A stretch of 64,000 nucleotides of DNA from Desulfuromonadales bacterium (GCA_013349405.1 DUZS01000017.1:1-64000); one strand, 5' to 3'; shown: positions 44,391-55,812, numbered from the stretch's first letter. A program made the numbers and translations. Notes: generated by a model not told the origin, from the sequence alone.

Positions 44391-45605
44391 TTAACCGGCC
44401 AGGCCGAAAGATTCGTGCATCACGCGTACGGCCAGTTCGGTGTATTTCTCATCGATGACCACAGAAATTTTAATTTCTGACGTCGAAATCATTTGTATAT
44501 TGATGCCGTTCTGGGAAAGCGCGCTGAACATTTGAGTGGCGACACCCGCATGACTGCGCATACCGAGACCGACTATCGATATTTTGCTGATATTTTCGTC
44601 GGAGAGAACTTCCCTGGCCTGAACGTCCTTGGCGACCGCATTCGTAATCAACAGAGCCTGTTTCAGATCAGCCTTTGTGACGGTAAAGGTAAAATCGGTC
44701 AAACCGTTGTCGCTGACGTTTTGCACTATCATATCTACCGAAATTGCCGCATCAGAAAGCGGTGTCAGTATTTTTGCGGCTATACCCGGCTTGTCAGGAA
44801 CGCCCTTGACCGCAATCTTTGCCTCATTTTTGTCGTATGCAACCCCTGAAACGAGAATTCCTTCCATATCCTTATCCTCCTTGGTAACCATCGTACCGGT
44901 ATTTTCATTAAGACTTGAGCGGACATGCACGTCCACATTATATTTTTTGGCAAACTCCACCGAACGGATCTGCAGCACCTTGGCACCGAGGCTGGCCAGT
45001 TCCAGCATCTCATCATACGAAATCTTTTCGATCTTGCGCGCTTCTTTACAGACGTTGGGGTCAGTCGTGTAGACACCGTCAACATCGGTGTAAATTTCAC
45101 AGACATCAGCTTTGAGGGCAGCAGCTATGGCAACAGCGGACGTATCGGAGCCGCCGCGACCGAGCGTAGTCACATTACCGTCAGCATCAACACCCTGAAA
45201 ACCGGCCAGTACAATAATGGTTCCCTCTTTAAGGTCCGCACGGATGTTTGCGTCACCGATACTCTCGATGCGGGCCTTCGTTGCAGTCGCGTCGGTAATA
45301 ATCGGCACCTGCCACCCCTGATACGATTTTGCCTTGTATCCCTGTGATTTAAGGTACATGGAAAGAAGCCCGATAGTAACCTGCTCTCCGGTTGCGACCA
45401 GCACGTCATATTCACGTCCGTCAGGTATTTCACACATTTCATTGGCAAGCGCGACCAGTTTGTTAGTCTCGCCCGACATTGCAGAAACGACAACAATTAC
45501 GTCGTTACCTGCGTCATAGGTCTTGATAATGCGTTTGGCAACGTTTTTGATGCGATCAGTTGAACCGACCGATGTGCCACCGTACTTTTGAACGACAAGC
45601 GCCAT
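44391..45605 (-). CDS. lysC: Aspartate kinase
   Basis: This 404-residue enzyme phosphorylates aspartate, the first step to Lys, Thr and Met. Seen: KYGGTSVGS (nucleotide site) at residues 7-15, GRGGSDTSAVAIA near 150, the DVDGVYTTDPN loop, and two C-terminal ACT domains (about 265-404; VPDKPGIAAKIL and VGLGMRSHAGVA). The ACT domains usually bind Lys and/or Thr as inhibitors. The ATG follows GGAGAG. It is last in the operon. Confidence 0.96.
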   Translation of the reverse strand: MALVVQKYGGTSVGSTDRIKNVAKRIIKTYDAGNDVIVVVSAMSGETNKLVALANEMCEIPDGREYDVLVATGEQVTIGLLSMYLKSQGYKAKSYQGWQVPIITDATATKARIESIGDANIRADLKEGTIIVLAGFQGVDADGNVTTLGRGGSDTSAVAIAAALKADVCEIYTDVDGVYTTDPNVCKEARKIEKISYDEMLELASLGAKVLQIRSVEFAKKYNVDVHVRSSLNENTGTMVTKEDKDMEGILVSGVAYDKNEAKIAVKGVPDKPGIAAKILTPLSDAAISVDMIVQNVSDNGLTDFTFTVTKADLKQALLITNAVAKDVQAREVLSDENISKISIVGLGMRSHAGVATQMFSALSQNGINIQMISTSEIKISVVIDEKYTELAVRVMHESFGLAG

Positions 45606-45662
45606 ACTGCTCTCCTTCTCCTTGCTGGGGTAATGGTTGAATGCGTAACAACAGATCCTGCT

Positions 45663-46178
45663 CTATACCAGATAACCATCTGTCCGGTCAAAGTTTTTTT
45701 TGTTTTGCAACTCCTCTTCCAACTGTTCCAGAAGCGCATCTGATTTCTGTCCGGAGCTTGTCAGGGTAATCACGCGCCGGTCATCTCCGCCATATTCAAA
45801 CAGGATGGTGAGTAGATCCGACGGCAACAGTTCCGTAAGTCGCTCTGACCATTCAACGATACAGACACCCTCCCCGGAAAAGTACTCTTCAAAACCGAGT
45901 TCGGCAATGTCATCGTCGCCTGCCAGACGGTAAAAATCAAAATGATATACCGGAGTAGCGCCTGGATAGCAGTTCATGATTGCGTATGTCGGGCTTGCGA
46001 CAAGATGGGCGCTCTGAGGAGCGAGCGCGTCAACCACTCCGCGGGTCAGACAGGTTTTGCCGCCACCGAGGCCACCTTGTAACGCGACAAAACAGCCGGG
46101 GTGGAGCAACGAACCGATACAAACGCCCAGCTGTTCTGTTTCCTGTGAAGACCCGGTTATGATCTGCACCCTTGGCAC
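45663..46178 (-). CDS. tsaE: tRNA threonylcarbamoyladenosine biosynthesis ATPase TsaE
   Basis: This 171-residue P-loop protein has Walker A GGLGGGKT, the STYAIMNCY-like VASPTYAIMN and HFDFYRL of the TsaE family, and IVEWSERL. It works with TsaB and TsaD to make t6A in tRNA. The start is GTG at 46178, sharing one base with the stop of the CBS gene (TAGTG). The C-terminus is about 15 residues longer than usual. Confidence 0.93.
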   Translation of the reverse strand: MPRVQIITGSSQETEQLGVCIGSLLHPGCFVALQGGLGGGKTCLTRGVVDALAPQSAHLVASPTYAIMNCYPGATPVYHFDFYRLAGDDDIAELGFEEYFSGEGVCIVEWSERLTELLPSDLLTILFEYGGDDRRVITLTSSGQKSDALLEQLEEELQNKKNFDRTDGYLV

Positions 46179-46627
46179 TACCGGTTCATTGAGCGGATAA
46201 TGTCAATGCGCGATACCATGCCAACCAGCTTTTTACCCTCGACGACCGGAAGCGCGTGCAGTTTTTTACTGCTCATTATTTCGGCGGCAGTGCTGACGGA
46301 ATCGGAAGCGGTGACTGTTACAACATCCGTTGATGCCAATTCAGCAGCGGTTTGTGCCGTAATTTTATTTAAATCCCGTTGCAGCGACTCCTCTCCTCCC
46401 AGCGGTATAATCCAGTCAAAAAGGGAGATAACCGTCGGCATATGCAGCGGACGGTCCTGCTCAACAAGGTCAGACGCGGTAACGATTCCGGTCAGATTCC
46501 CGGCATCATCAACTACCGGAAGAGTACCAAAACGCATGGCGTCAAATATGCCGGCCATTTCGCGCACGGTAGTCGTCCCTTTTATCGAAACTGCATTTCT
46601 GGTCATAATATCGGCTACGGTCAGCAT
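46178..46627 (-). CDS. CBS-domain protein
   Basis: This 149-residue protein is a tandem CBS pair: DIMTRNAVSIKGTTTVREMA, GTLPVVDDAGNLTGIVTASDL, and the second repeat ending LHALPVVEGKKLVGMVSRIDII. Such pairs bind adenosine nucleotides and regulate partners. No enzyme domain is attached. The start overlaps the nnr stop by 7 bp and the end overlaps tsaE. Confidence 0.92.
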   Translation of the reverse strand: MLTVADIMTRNAVSIKGTTTVREMAGIFDAMRFGTLPVVDDAGNLTGIVTASDLVEQDRPLHMPTVISLFDWIIPLGGEESLQRDLNKITAQTAAELASTDVVTVTASDSVSTAAEIMSSKKLHALPVVEGKKLVGMVSRIDIIRSMNR

Positions 46628-48174
46628 GGTGATCTCCTTAGTAAGGTATTACAGGCATAGGGTAGTTTTTCAAGTACATCTGTGGCATTCAGGCCGATTT
46701 CCCCTTTCTCATCAGCGACCATATCAGCAGCAAAGCCATGCAGGAAGACGCCGAGTCGGCATGTGTCCCACGCAGTGTATCCCTGCCCCAGCAGAGAGAC
46801 TATGATGCCGGTCAGTACATCACCCATGCCGCCGGAAGCCATGCCCGGATTGCCACTGCCGTTAATTGCCACCTCTCCCGTCGGAGACGCAATAATGGTG
46901 CGAGCACCTTTAAGAACAACAAATACATCATGGCTACGGGCAAAATCCTGTGCGGTGGCAATACGCGACGTCTCAATATCCGCAACGGAAGCACCGGTAA
47001 GGCGCGACATCTCTCCCGGATGCGGAGTGAGTATAATCTGTTGCGATCTTTTTCGCTTTAATACAGTTATATCCTCCGCCAGGGCATTCAAACCATCTGC
47101 GTCAATAACCAGCGGCAGATCAACGCTCTCAACAAATTTTTGTACCAATGCAGTCGTCCCCGGATGACGATCAAGGCCGGGACCTATAGCAACTGCACCC
47201 TTGCCGACACACAGTTTTTCAATGTCCGGAAAGGCACTGCCCGTCAGGTAACCGTTCCCCGCATCAGGCAGAGGAAACGTCATGACTTCTGTTGTTTTAT
47301 TCTCAAGGATATGGTGGATATGTTCTGCCACTGCCAGAGTCACCAGCCCGGAACCTGACCGTACGGCACTGTTGGCTGAAAGAGCCGCCGCACCGGTTTT
47401 TCCGGTCGAGCCGGCGATGATGAGGCAGTGGCCAAAATGCCCCTTGTGAGCCTGCCGATCTCTGCGCTGCAGCAGTGGGCGCACGGTTTCTTCATTCAGA
47501 AAATCATAACCACAAGCTGTTTCCATCAGTTGTGAAGGAATGCCGATGTCCGCCACGATCAAACGTCCGGTATATTCGGCACCGGGGAAGAGGACATGTC
47601 CCAACTTGGCAAACGCAAAGGTGACAGTCGTATCTGCCCTGACGGCAGTCCCCAGAACGAGACCGGACGTGCCATGGATACCGGAAGGAATGTCAACGGA
47701 TACAATCGGGCAACCTGACGCATTCATCAGTTCGATCGCCTCACGGTAGATACCGCTGACATTATTGCGCAAGCCGGTACCAAAAAGTGCATCGACAATC
47801 ACGTCGGCTTGAAGGATATCTTTATTATGTTGCGCAGATAACCGGCCTTCATCGGTACAATAATTAACTACGGAGTCCGAAAGCAATTCTCGGTTTGTTG
47901 CCGCATCTCCGCTCATCTGTTCACGCTCAGCAAGAATAATAACTTTGACACGCCACCCTTTTGCACTAAGCAGACGGGCAATTACATAACCATCTCCGCC
48001 ATTGTTGCCCTTTCCGGCCATGACGACACAGCGTCTGCAGGCACCAAATTCTGCGATGATCTCCTCGACGCACCTGCATCCGGCATTTTCCATCAACAGC
48101 AGCCCGGGAATTCCACATTCCACGATGGCCTGGCGGTCAATGTCCTGCATTGTTTCTGCGCTGACGACTCTCAT
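46621..48174 (-). CDS. nnr: Bifunctional NAD(P)HX epimerase and dehydratase
   Basis: This 517-residue repair enzyme has the epimerase (YjeF_N, about 1-210; MAGKGNNGGDGYVIARLL) and the ADP-dependent dehydratase (about 225-500; GHFGHCLIIAGSTGKTGAA, LTPHPGEMSRLTG, GSGNPGMASGGMGDVLTGII). It restores hydrated NAD(P)H. The ATG at 48174 directly follows the acpS stop. Length is normal. Confidence 0.95.
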   Translation of the reverse strand: MRVVSAETMQDIDRQAIVECGIPGLLLMENAGCRCVEEIIAEFGACRRCVVMAGKGNNGGDGYVIARLLSAKGWRVKVIILAEREQMSGDAATNRELLSDSVVNYCTDEGRLSAQHNKDILQADVIVDALFGTGLRNNVSGIYREAIELMNASGCPIVSVDIPSGIHGTSGLVLGTAVRADTTVTFAFAKLGHVLFPGAEYTGRLIVADIGIPSQLMETACGYDFLNEETVRPLLQRRDRQAHKGHFGHCLIIAGSTGKTGAAALSANSAVRSGSGLVTLAVAEHIHHILENKTTEVMTFPLPDAGNGYLTGSAFPDIEKLCVGKGAVAIGPGLDRHPGTTALVQKFVESVDLPLVIDADGLNALAEDITVLKRKRSQQIILTPHPGEMSRLTGASVADIETSRIATAQDFARSHDVFVVLKGARTIIASPTGEVAINGSGNPGMASGGMGDVLTGIIVSLLGQGYTAWDTCRLGVFLHGFAADMVADEKGEIGLNATDVLEKLPYACNTLLRRSPC

Positions 48175-48552
48175 CTATGACTCCACAACAACCATTGCAA
48201 TGGCATTACCACCATCATGAGAAAGCGACAGATGCACCCGTAACAGCTCGTGCACCTGGAACAGTTCAGCAGCCGTGCCGGAGAGATTCAATTCCGGCTT
48301 TCCTGCTGCATCATTAGAAACTTCCATGTCAAGCCAGGAGAGACCGTCCCGCAAACCGGTACCCAGCGCCTTCAAAAAAGCCTCCTTCGCCGCAAAGCGC
48401 GCCGCAAGACAGGACGCCGCATCTTTTCTTTGCTCGCAGCAACTGCGTTCAGCGGGAGTGAAAAGCCGTGCCATGATCGCAATATTGCCGGAGTCAATGA
48501 AACGCTGGAAACGCACAACCGCAACGATATCGGTGCCGATTCCGTAGATCAT
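48175..48552 (-). CDS. acpS: Holo-[acyl-carrier-protein] synthase
   Basis: This 125-residue enzyme transfers phosphopantetheine from CoA to ACP. Seen: [28 protein letters not shown] and the closing [13 protein letters not shown]. The Asp in GTDIV and Glu in KEAF bind magnesium. It overlaps the pdxJ stop by 4 bp. Confidence 0.95.
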   Translation of the reverse strand: MIYGIGTDIVAVVRFQRFIDSGNIAIMARLFTPAERSCCEQRKDAASCLAARFAAKEAFLKALGTGLRDGLSWLDMEVSNDAAGKPELNLSGTAAELFQVHELLRVHLSLSHDGGNAIAMVVVES

Positions 48553-49271
48553 GCGTACTTGAGCAGTTCAACCATATCGCGCACCGCCCGGTCCAAGCCG
48601 ACCAGCATCGCACGGGAAATAATTGAGTGGCCGATATTATACTCCTCGATCCCCCCAAGCGCGGCTATTGCTTTGATATTGACGTAATTCAGCCCGTGAC
48701 CGGCATTTACCCCCAGGCCTACCTTGCGCGCCAGCTTGATAGCCGTGTCGATATGCTCAAGTTCGTGCTGCTGCTCATCCCATGTGACCGCTTCAGCGTA
48801 TGCTCCGGTATGAATCTCGATATAATCGGCATTGGTCTTTAGTGCCGCCTTGATCTGTTCCTGGTTGGGATCGACAAACAGACTGACGACAATGCCGCCA
48901 TCTTTTAACCGCTTGACCGTATCAGTTATCTGTTTGACATTAACGACGACATCAAGGCCCCCTTCAGTCGTCAGCTCCTGTCGCTTTTCAGGAACAAGGG
49001 TCACCTGTTCCGGCTTGGTGGAGAGCGCAATGCGCACCATCTCCTGCGTCGCCGCCATTTCAAGGTTGAGTTTACTTTTTACCGTTCTCCGCAATATTTC
49101 GAGGTCGCGATCCTGAATATGACGACGGTCTTCACGAAGATGAATGGTTATTCCTTCGGCTCCGGCCATCTCACCAATAGCAGCTGCAGTCACAGGATCC
49201 GGTTCGACACCGCCACGGGCCTGACGCACGGTTGCTATATGATCAACATTAAGTCCCAGTTTTGCCATCAT
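48549..49271 (-). CDS. pdxJ: Pyridoxine 5'-phosphate synthase
   Basis: This 240-residue TIM-barrel enzyme condenses 1-deoxy-xylulose-5-phosphate with 3-amino-2-oxopropyl phosphate. Seen: [39 protein letters not shown] and [11 protein letters not shown]. It overlaps glmM by 4 bp. A second ATG one codon later is also possible. Confidence 0.95.
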   Translation of the reverse strand: MMAKLGLNVDHIATVRQARGGVEPDPVTAAAIGEMAGAEGITIHLREDRRHIQDRDLEILRRTVKSKLNLEMAATQEMVRIALSTKPEQVTLVPEKRQELTTEGGLDVVVNVKQITDTVKRLKDGGIVVSLFVDPNQEQIKAALKTNADYIEIHTGAYAEAVTWDEQQHELEHIDTAIKLARKVGLGVNAGHGLNYVNIKAIAALGGIEEYNIGHSIISRAMLVGLDRAVRDMVELLKYA

Positions 49272-50626
49272 TTTTCCCCGATATGTTTCTTCACCAGATC
49301 ACAGATCTCGTTGGCCCAGGTGGTGATCTCATATTTATCCTGGCCTTCAATCATAACCCGTAACAGCGGTTCAGTACCCGAATAGCGGATCAGCACACGT
49401 CCTTCTTCGCCAAGTTTTTCTTCGACATTTTTGATCCTGGCCGCCACGTCGGCGATTGAGTAGATGTCCACTTTTTCCCGAACCCGTGTGTTGACGAGTA
49501 CCTGCGGCAGGGGAATCATGATTTCAGCAAGTTCAGCCAGCGTTTTATCCTCACGACGCATAACGGCCAGGAGTTGCAGCGCCGAAAGAATCCCGTCACC
49601 GGTCGTATTGTAGTCGAGAAAGATCATATGCCCGGACTGTTCACCACCAAGATTATAGCCACCTTTGCGCATCGCCTCGACAACGTACCGGTCACCAACA
49701 TCGGTCTTGACAATCCTGCCGCCACATTTGCGCAGAGCGATATCAAGCCCCATGTTACTCATGACGGTGGCCACGAGCGTTTTCTTTTTGAGCAGTTTGC
49801 GCTTCAGCATGTCGCTGGCACAGATGGCCATGATATGGTCGCCATCGACTTCATTTCCGAATTCATCACAGACGATCACACGATCGGCATCTCCGTCAAG
49901 GGCTATGCCGATATCGGCGCGATGAAGCTTGACCGCTTCACTGATGACAGAAGGGCAGGTTGAACCGCATCCGGCATTGATATTTGTCCCGTTCGGCTTG
50001 ACACCGTACGGGATCACTTCGGCCCCCAACTCTTCAAATACCGCCGGGGCGACCTTGTACGCCGCGCCATGAGCGCAATCAAGAACTATTTTGAGGCCGG
50101 AAAGGTTCATCTCCTGAGGAAAGGTGTTCTTAAGATAGACGATATAGCGACCGGCGGCGTCTTCGATACGATATGCCTTGCCCACTTCGGTCGCGGTCGG
50201 CCGGAGGGCATTGATTTTATTGGTTTCAATAAGCTTTTCAATCTTCAGCTCCACCTCGTCCGGCAATTTGAAGCCGTCGGCAGAAAAGAATTTTATGCCG
50301 TTATCCTGAAAGGCATTGTGTGACGCAGAGATAACAACGCCGGCATCAGCGCGCATTGATGTCGTTATGTTGGCAATGCCTGGAGTCGGCAACGGCCCGA
50401 CCTGCAGGACATCAACACCCATTGAACAGATACCGGCAACCAGGGCATTTTCCAGCATATAACCGGAGAGCCGGGTGTCTTTTCCGATCACGATCCGGTG
50501 GCGATGCTTGCCGCCCCCCTTAAAAATATACGCAGCAGCCCGACCCAGTTGCATCGCCATCTCAGCGGTCATCGGATGCACATTGGCAACACCGCGAACA
50601 CCGTCTGTTCCAAAAAGTTTTTTCAT
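49268..50626 (-). CDS. glmM: Phosphoglucosamine mutase
   Basis: This 452-residue mutase converts glucosamine-6-P to glucosamine-1-P for cell wall synthesis. Seen: [12 protein letters not shown], active-site Ser near 101 in [17 protein letters not shown], metal loop DGDADRVIV, and [10 protein letters not shown]. The ATG follows AAGGAG. It lies 24 bp after cdaA; the ybbR/cdaR gene often found between the two is absent. Confidence 0.95.
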   Translation of the reverse strand: MKKLFGTDGVRGVANVHPMTAEMAMQLGRAAAYIFKGGGKHRHRIVIGKDTRLSGYMLENALVAGICSMGVDVLQVGPLPTPGIANITTSMRADAGVVISASHNAFQDNGIKFFSADGFKLPDEVELKIEKLIETNKINALRPTATEVGKAYRIEDAAGRYIVYLKNTFPQEMNLSGLKIVLDCAHGAAYKVAPAVFEELGAEVIPYGVKPNGTNINAGCGSTCPSVISEAVKLHRADIGIALDGDADRVIVCDEFGNEVDGDHIMAICASDMLKRKLLKKKTLVATVMSNMGLDIALRKCGGRIVKTDVGDRYVVEAMRKGGYNLGGEQSGHMIFLDYNTTGDGILSALQLLAVMRREDKTLAELAEIMIPLPQVLVNTRVREKVDIYSIADVAARIKNVEEKLGEEGRVLIRYSGTEPLLRVMIEGQDKYEITTWANEICDLVKKHIGEK

Positions 50627-50650
50627 TGAAGTATCTCCTTAAGTTATGAA

Positions 50651-51439
50651 TCAATGTTCCTGGACCGCTGTCACCCTCGCTGCACGCCGCCCTTCAATTG
50701 CCTTGCGTGAGAGACGGCGAATTTCAGCCGGGTCGGCATCATAGGTGATTTTTCCTTCATGAACGATGGATATTTTCCCTGTCTCCTCCGACACGACCAG
50801 CACGAGAACATCCGTCTGTTCGGAGATTCCGAGCGCCGCACGGTGACGGGTGCCAAAACTCTTCGCTATGTCCGGATTCTGGGAGAGCGGCAGAATACAG
50901 CCGGCGGAGATGATCTTTTCCCGGTGGATAATAACGGCGCCATCATGAATCGGCGAGTAGGGAAGAAAAATTGAATTAAGAAGCTCACTGGTTACTTTGG
51001 CATCAATCTCGGTGCCGACCTGGACAAGATGGTCAATTGACATCTGGCGGATGATAACAATCAAGGCGCCGATTCTTCGCTCAGCCAGCTCATGAAGACC
51101 TTTTGACAACTCATCGACAGTCGTCGTTACATCCGGAGCGGCACTCTCGCCGGAATTATAGCGTTTCCAGAATGAAAAAAGAGCGCGTTTAATATCACTC
51201 TGGAAGATGATTGTCAGTATAACCGGAGCAGAAGTAAGCAGCAGATGGAAAAAAGAGGCTGTTGCGGTCAGACCAAGGTTATGTGAAACAAACTCTGCGA
51301 TAACAAGAGACAGCAGGATTACCAGAAAACGAAGGGCCGCCTCTTTTTTAAGAATCAGAGTACAGACGTACACCAGGCCGGCAACAATAAGTTTGTCGAG
51401 AATTGCCGGCAGGGTTGCGCTGTCGAAGAGTTGAGCCAT
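50651..51439 (-). CDS. cdaA: Diadenylate cyclase CdaA
   Basis: This 262-residue enzyme makes cyclic di-AMP. The N-terminal 95 residues hold membrane segments (VYVCTLILKKEAALRFLVILL, FLLTSAPVILTIIF). The DAC domain has the DGAVIIHREK and GTRHRAALGISE motifs of the active site. It precedes glmM as in Firmicutes, where GlmM inhibits CdaA. The regulator CdaR is missing here. Confidence 0.93.
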   Translation of the reverse strand: MAQLFDSATLPAILDKLIVAGLVYVCTLILKKEAALRFLVILLSLVIAEFVSHNLGLTATASFFHLLLTSAPVILTIIFQSDIKRALFSFWKRYNSGESAAPDVTTTVDELSKGLHELAERRIGALIVIIRQMSIDHLVQVGTEIDAKVTSELLNSIFLPYSPIHDGAVIIHREKIISAGCILPLSQNPDIAKSFGTRHRAALGISEQTDVLVLVVSEETGKISIVHEGKITYDADPAEIRRLSRKAIEGRRAARVTAVQEH

Positions 51440-51470
51440 ACTTCACCTTTGAATAAAGCTCTGCGCATCA

Positions 51471-52676
51471 TCAACTATGCACAATGGCGTGTGCCATATC
51501 AGCAACATCCCGCATTGCCCGGACATCGTGTACCCGCAGAATCGAGGCGCCGTTTGCGATGGAGAGTGCAACCGTAGCGGCAGTACCATAGATACGGTCA
51601 TCCATCTGCGGTCGATTCAGGATTTTACCGATGAAGCCTTTGCGAGACGGTCCGGTCAATATTGGCAGTCCGAAGCAGGACAATTCTGATAAACGCCGCA
51701 ACAGTTCAAGATTACCCGCAGCATCTTTGCCGAACCCGATGCCGGGATCAAGTGCAATACAGTCATCGGAGACACCGGCCTGTCGCGCCCGCTCAATTGA
51801 AGCACGCAGGCTGGAGGATATTTCCCCCATCAGATCATCATACACTGTATCCTGCTGCATGGTATCCGGTCTGCCTCTGGTATGCATCAGCACGACTCCG
51901 GCTCCGTTTGCAGCCGCTACTCCGGCCATCTCCGGATCAAAATCAAAGCCGCTGATGTCGTTGATGATTTCAGCCCCTACCGCAAGAGCCTGCTCAGCAA
52001 CAACACTTTTCCAGGTATCCACCGAGATTGCGCACTTCAGAACCGCTGAGAGTCGCTCAAGAACCGGAATAATACGCGCCAACTCATCTGTAGCCGAAAC
52101 AGGATCTGCACCCGGCCGCGTGCTCTCTCCACCGATATCGATAATATCAGCACCTTCTGCTTCCATCTGCAAGGCCCTGTCAATCGCCTGTGAAGGGTCG
52201 AAGCACCGACCCCCATCAGAAAAAGAGTCCGGGGTAACATTCAGGATTCCCATTATCAAGGGGCGCTGGAGCGATAACGAGCGGCGCGGCGTTTTCCATG
52301 AAGACGGCACCCGGCCAAACCGTGTCAGCAGGCTTTCCAGCTCACCTGCCAACATCGCCAGACCGAATGGTTGAACAGCCAGTTTTTGGCAGAGCCGCGT
52401 GAGCTGCTTGGCAGTACCGATCAAAACACAATCGGTTCGGTCAACAGAGCATGCCACCGTACCACGGGCAACAGCGGCATCTCCACCGAGAGACAGCATC
52501 TCCTGTTTCAGGATGTTTGCCTGGCGACACTCCAGTTGATGGAGCCCGATACAGAGAGTCCTCATCTTGGGGACCATTTCAGCAATGCCGTAGCCATCAA
52601 CCGCGACCCGCTGCAATTCTCTTACAGCGAGCTCCGGTGTCGGCACAGACAGCAATCGGGGGGCAAAGCCGGCCAC
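51471..52676 (-). CDS. folP: Dihydropteroate synthase with N-terminal extension
   Basis: The catalytic domain (about 140-401) condenses pABA with dihydropterin pyrophosphate: LIMGILNVTPDSFSDGG, DIIDIGGESTRPGA, EIINDISGFDFDP and GPSRKGFIGKIL. About 130 extra N-terminal residues precede it; they have no known domain and may be a normal lineage feature. The start is GTG at 52676, 2 bp after ftsH, with no clear ribosome site, so reinitiation is likely. Confidence 0.93.
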   Translation of the reverse strand: MAGFAPRLLSVPTPELAVRELQRVAVDGYGIAEMVPKMRTLCIGLHQLECRQANILKQEMLSLGGDAAVARGTVACSVDRTDCVLIGTAKQLTRLCQKLAVQPFGLAMLAGELESLLTRFGRVPSSWKTPRRSLSLQRPLIMGILNVTPDSFSDGGRCFDPSQAIDRALQMEAEGADIIDIGGESTRPGADPVSATDELARIIPVLERLSAVLKCAISVDTWKSVVAEQALAVGAEIINDISGFDFDPEMAGVAAANGAGVVLMHTRGRPDTMQQDTVYDDLMGEISSSLRASIERARQAGVSDDCIALDPGIGFGKDAAGNLELLRRLSELSCFGLPILTGPSRKGFIGKILNRPQMDDRIYGTAATVALSIANGASILRVHDVRAMRDVADMAHAIVHS

Positions 52677-52678
52677 TG

Positions 52679-54547
52679 TTACGCGATTATATCAGTTGAT
52701 GGTGGCGGCGTTTCAACCACCGGCGGCGCAATCGGCTCAGGACAAACCAACGTACCGGTGGCAATAATTTCATCGACCTGATCGCCGGTCAGATTCTCTT
52801 TTTCGATCAGAATTTCCGACAGATTATGGAGGTTCTGAATATTATTGCGCAACAGACCAAGGGCACGTTCGTATGATTCATCGACGATCCGCTTTATTTC
52901 ATCATCAATATGCTCGGCGATTTTCTCACTGAAATTCTTGTGCATTGCCATTTCACGCCCAAGAAAAATAGACTCATCCTTCTTGCCGAAGGAGAGCGGT
53001 CCCATTTTGTCGCTCATACCCCATTCACAGACCATTTTTCGCGCCATATCAGTGGCACGCTCGATGTCGTTGCCGGCACCGGTCGTAAACGTATTGAAAA
53101 TAATATGTTCGGCAGCGCGACCACCCATCAGGACGGCAATGCGTGCCAGCAGCGACTCTCTGGAATAGCTGTGTTTATCTTCGATCGGCAGCTGCATCGT
53201 CACACCGAGCGCCCGACCACGGGGAATAATGGAAACCTTGTGAATCGGATCAGTGCCCGGAACCAGCTTGGCTACCAATGTGTGGCCGGCTTCATGGTAG
53301 GCGGTACTCTTCTTCTCTTCATCAGAGATCACCATACTGCGGCGTTCGGCACCCATCATGACCTTATCTTTGGCACTGTCAAAATCACTCGGCTCAGCAA
53401 CGGTTTTATTCAAACGGGCAGCCAGCAGGGCCGCTTCGTTGACCAGATTGGCCAGATCGGCACCGGAAAAACCGGGGGTACCACGAGCGATGACAGCCAG
53501 ATCAACCTCAGGGGAGAGCGGCACTTTTTTGGAGTGAACTTTCAGAATCATTTCGCGTCCCTTGACATCCGGACGGGGAACAACGACCTGACGGTCAAAA
53601 CGCCCCGGGCGGAGCAGAGCCGGATCAAGAACATCGGGGCGGTTGGTAGCGGCGATCAGAATGACACCTTCATTTGATTCAAAACCGTCCATTTCCACCA
53701 GCAACTGATTGAGGGTCTGTTCACGTTCATCGTGCCCTCCCCCCATACCGGCGCCACGGTGACGGCCGACCGCATCGATTTCATCGATAAAAATAATACA
53801 GGGTGCGCTCTTCTTCCCCTGTAAAAACAGGTCGCGAACGCGGCTGGCGCCGACACCGACAAACATTTCGACAAAATCGGATCCGGATATGGAAAAGAAC
53901 GGCACTCCCGCCTCACCGGCAACGGCTCGGGCCAACAATGTTTTTCCGGTTCCCGGAGGGCCAACGAGCAGAACTCCTTTGGGGATTTTCCCCCCCAAAG
54001 CGGTGAATTTTTTCGGTTCCTTGAGAAAGGCGATAATCTCTTCCAGCTCCTCCTTGGCCTCTTCTATGCCGGCTACATCTTCAAAGGTGATCTTCCCCTG
54101 TGACTCGGTCAGCAACTTGGCGCGGCTTTTGCCGAACGACATCGCCTTACCGCCTCCCATCTGCATCTGACGCATGAAGAAAATCCAGACACCAACGAGC
54201 AGAATCAACGGAAACCAGGAGATAAAGATAGAAAACCAGGAAAACTTCTCCTCTTCCGGCTTGGCATTGATCGTAACCTTCTTCTCCAGCAGCTTCTTGG
54301 TCAAATCAGCGTCAGAATACGGTTTATAGGTATGGAAGTCCTTGCCGTCTTTGCCATCAAACTTACCGGTAATTTCATTGCCCTGAATGACGACAGCAGT
54401 TATTTTTCCGGTTTCAACCTGGGTCATGAAGTCGCTGAAATTGAGCTTCTCAGCGGTAGGCCGTGGCTTGTTGAACATGTTGAAAAGCAGGATCATCATC
54501 AGGCTGATGACCAGCCAGAGTGAGAGATTCTTGTAAAACTGATTCAA
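52679..54547 (-). CDS. ftsH: ATP-dependent zinc metalloprotease FtsH
   Basis: I prefer the TTG at 54547, behind GGGGGTC, because it gives the usual [16 protein letters not shown] start; a longer ATG start at 54604 is possible. The roughly 622-residue membrane protease has two N-terminal helices (about 5-25 and 100-120), AAA+ (GPPGTGKT near 200; SRH in second region) and the M41 protease (HEAGH). It degrades membrane and regulatory proteins. It sits right downstream of the Wadjet operon, where tilS is often found in relatives. Confidence 0.94.
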   Translation of the reverse strand: MNQFYKNLSLWLVISLMMILLFNMFNKPRPTAEKLNFSDFMTQVETGKITAVVIQGNEITGKFDGKDGKDFHTYKPYSDADLTKKLLEKKVTINAKPEEEKFSWFSIFISWFPLILLVGVWIFFMRQMQMGGGKAMSFGKSRAKLLTESQGKITFEDVAGIEEAKEELEEIIAFLKEPKKFTALGGKIPKGVLLVGPPGTGKTLLARAVAGEAGVPFFSISGSDFVEMFVGVGASRVRDLFLQGKKSAPCIIFIDEIDAVGRHRGAGMGGGHDEREQTLNQLLVEMDGFESNEGVILIAATNRPDVLDPALLRPGRFDRQVVVPRPDVKGREMILKVHSKKVPLSPEVDLAVIARGTPGFSGADLANLVNEAALLAARLNKTVAEPSDFDSAKDKVMMGAERRSMVISDEEKKSTAYHEAGHTLVAKLVPGTDPIHKVSIIPRGRALGVTMQLPIEDKHSYSRESLLARIAVLMGGRAAEHIIFNTFTTGAGNDIERATDMARKMVCEWGMSDKMGPLSFGKKDESIFLGREMAMHKNFSEKIAEHIDDEIKRIVDESYERALGLLRNNIQNLHNLSEILIEKENLTGDQVDEIIATGTLVCPEPIAPPVVETPPPSTDIIA

Positions 54548-54636
54548 AATAGACCCCCAAATAGATGTGTATCTGTGGCGTTGAAAATTTTGTAAAGCTA
54601 GCACAACGGGGGGATATTGACAAGCTGAAATGCGGT

Positions 54637-55812
54637 TTAATGCAGTTTGGCAAGCGCCGACTCCACCCGGCCAAAGCTGATCATTTCCTGCTCAAGACGC
54701 AGGTTCCTGCAAATCCTGTTGTCACGCAATTCGTTGTAAAGTGCCTTTTCTTCCAGGGTCAGTCGTGGCAGATCATGCAGCACCTGTTTTCCTTCTACGC
54801 CCCAATATGACTTGAACTCAAGCAGCGTACCGCGATCCATCAGGAACGATTCAACGGTGTTGAACAGCCCCCGAAGCTGATTGAGGATTGCAAAACCGTG
54901 GGTGTCAATATCGCCCCAATAGTGGATATGGCAGTGTGAAAGCCAGCCGGCATTTTTCAGCATCTCAAAGCCGTAGCCCGCCCCGAAGAGCACCAGACTC
55001 TCCTGTATCGGTGGAAAGGCGAGGAAATTGATCTCGTTTTCGGTAATAAAAACCCGTGCGACACCCGGTTCAAGACGCGCAAAACTCTCGGCATCAAGGG
55101 TAATGTCCTGTTCTCCACCACCCGGCAGGAGAGCATGCCGTGGATCGAGCATGCGGAAGCGGATCCGGACCGGCTTGTCGCGAAACCCGTATCGGGCGGC
55201 GAAACGAGCCGTTCCGGACACCGAGTAATCGATTGCTTCAGGCGGCAGAACCAGGTCAAGTAACTCCGACAGTACCACGCGATGGGCTTCAATGAACTTG
55301 CTCTGCACACCGGGAATATCCACCTGCCGCAGGTACATGCCGGGACGGGGATGCTGCTCAAGCCAGGAGATTATTGCAAGCAAAAGAGCCCACTCGTCAT
55401 ATAACTCAACTGCGCGCAGTGGACGCTTGGAAAGCCAGGGCAGCAATTGAGGCCGCTGTTTACGTGTCATCGCCACCAGTTCAATAAAACGGGCGGTATC
55501 CCGCTGCCTGCCGATAATCGCCACGGCATCCACATCGGAATCGATCCACACCTCGCCAGGGACGGCATTGGTACCCAGCAGTCGATGGTTGAATTCCCGC
55601 ATCTCAATCCGGTAACGAGGGAGTGACCGAATTGTATTGATCCAGACCCGCACTTCATCAAAACGCTCGGCCATTTCAGCCGATGTCGGAACTTTGAGCA
55701 GCAGCCGTTTCGGAAAAACAGACTCCTCAGTGACAAATCCGCGCAGCAGTTCCCCACGATCCCACATCTTTAGCAGCTGGGCTTTCAGATCGCACGGGCG
55801 AGTCCAGCTCAT
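54637..55812 (-). CDS. jetD: Wadjet JetD, topoisomerase VI-like nuclease subunit
   Basis: This 391-residue DUF3322-DUF2220 protein has an N-terminal arm (about 1-190) and a C-terminal Toprim-like domain with Glu near 257 ([12 protein letters not shown]) and the Asp pair near 299 ([10 protein letters not shown]). In Wadjet, JetD cuts the plasmid that JetABC has extruded. It overlaps jetC by 4 bp. The catalytic residues look intact, so the system is likely active. Confidence 0.93.
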   Translation of the reverse strand: MSWTRPCDLKAQLLKMWDRGELLRGFVTEESVFPKRLLLKVPTSAEMAERFDEVRVWINTIRSLPRYRIEMREFNHRLLGTNAVPGEVWIDSDVDAVAIIGRQRDTARFIELVAMTRKQRPQLLPWLSKRPLRAVELYDEWALLLAIISWLEQHPRPGMYLRQVDIPGVQSKFIEAHRVVLSELLDLVLPPEAIDYSVSGTARFAARYGFRDKPVRIRFRMLDPRHALLPGGGEQDITLDAESFARLEPGVARVFITENEINFLAFPPIQESLVLFGAGYGFEMLKNAGWLSHCHIHYWGDIDTHGFAILNQLRGLFNTVESFLMDRGTLLEFKSYWGVEGKQVLHDLPRLTLEEKALYNELRDNRICRNLRLEQEMISFGRVESALAKLH

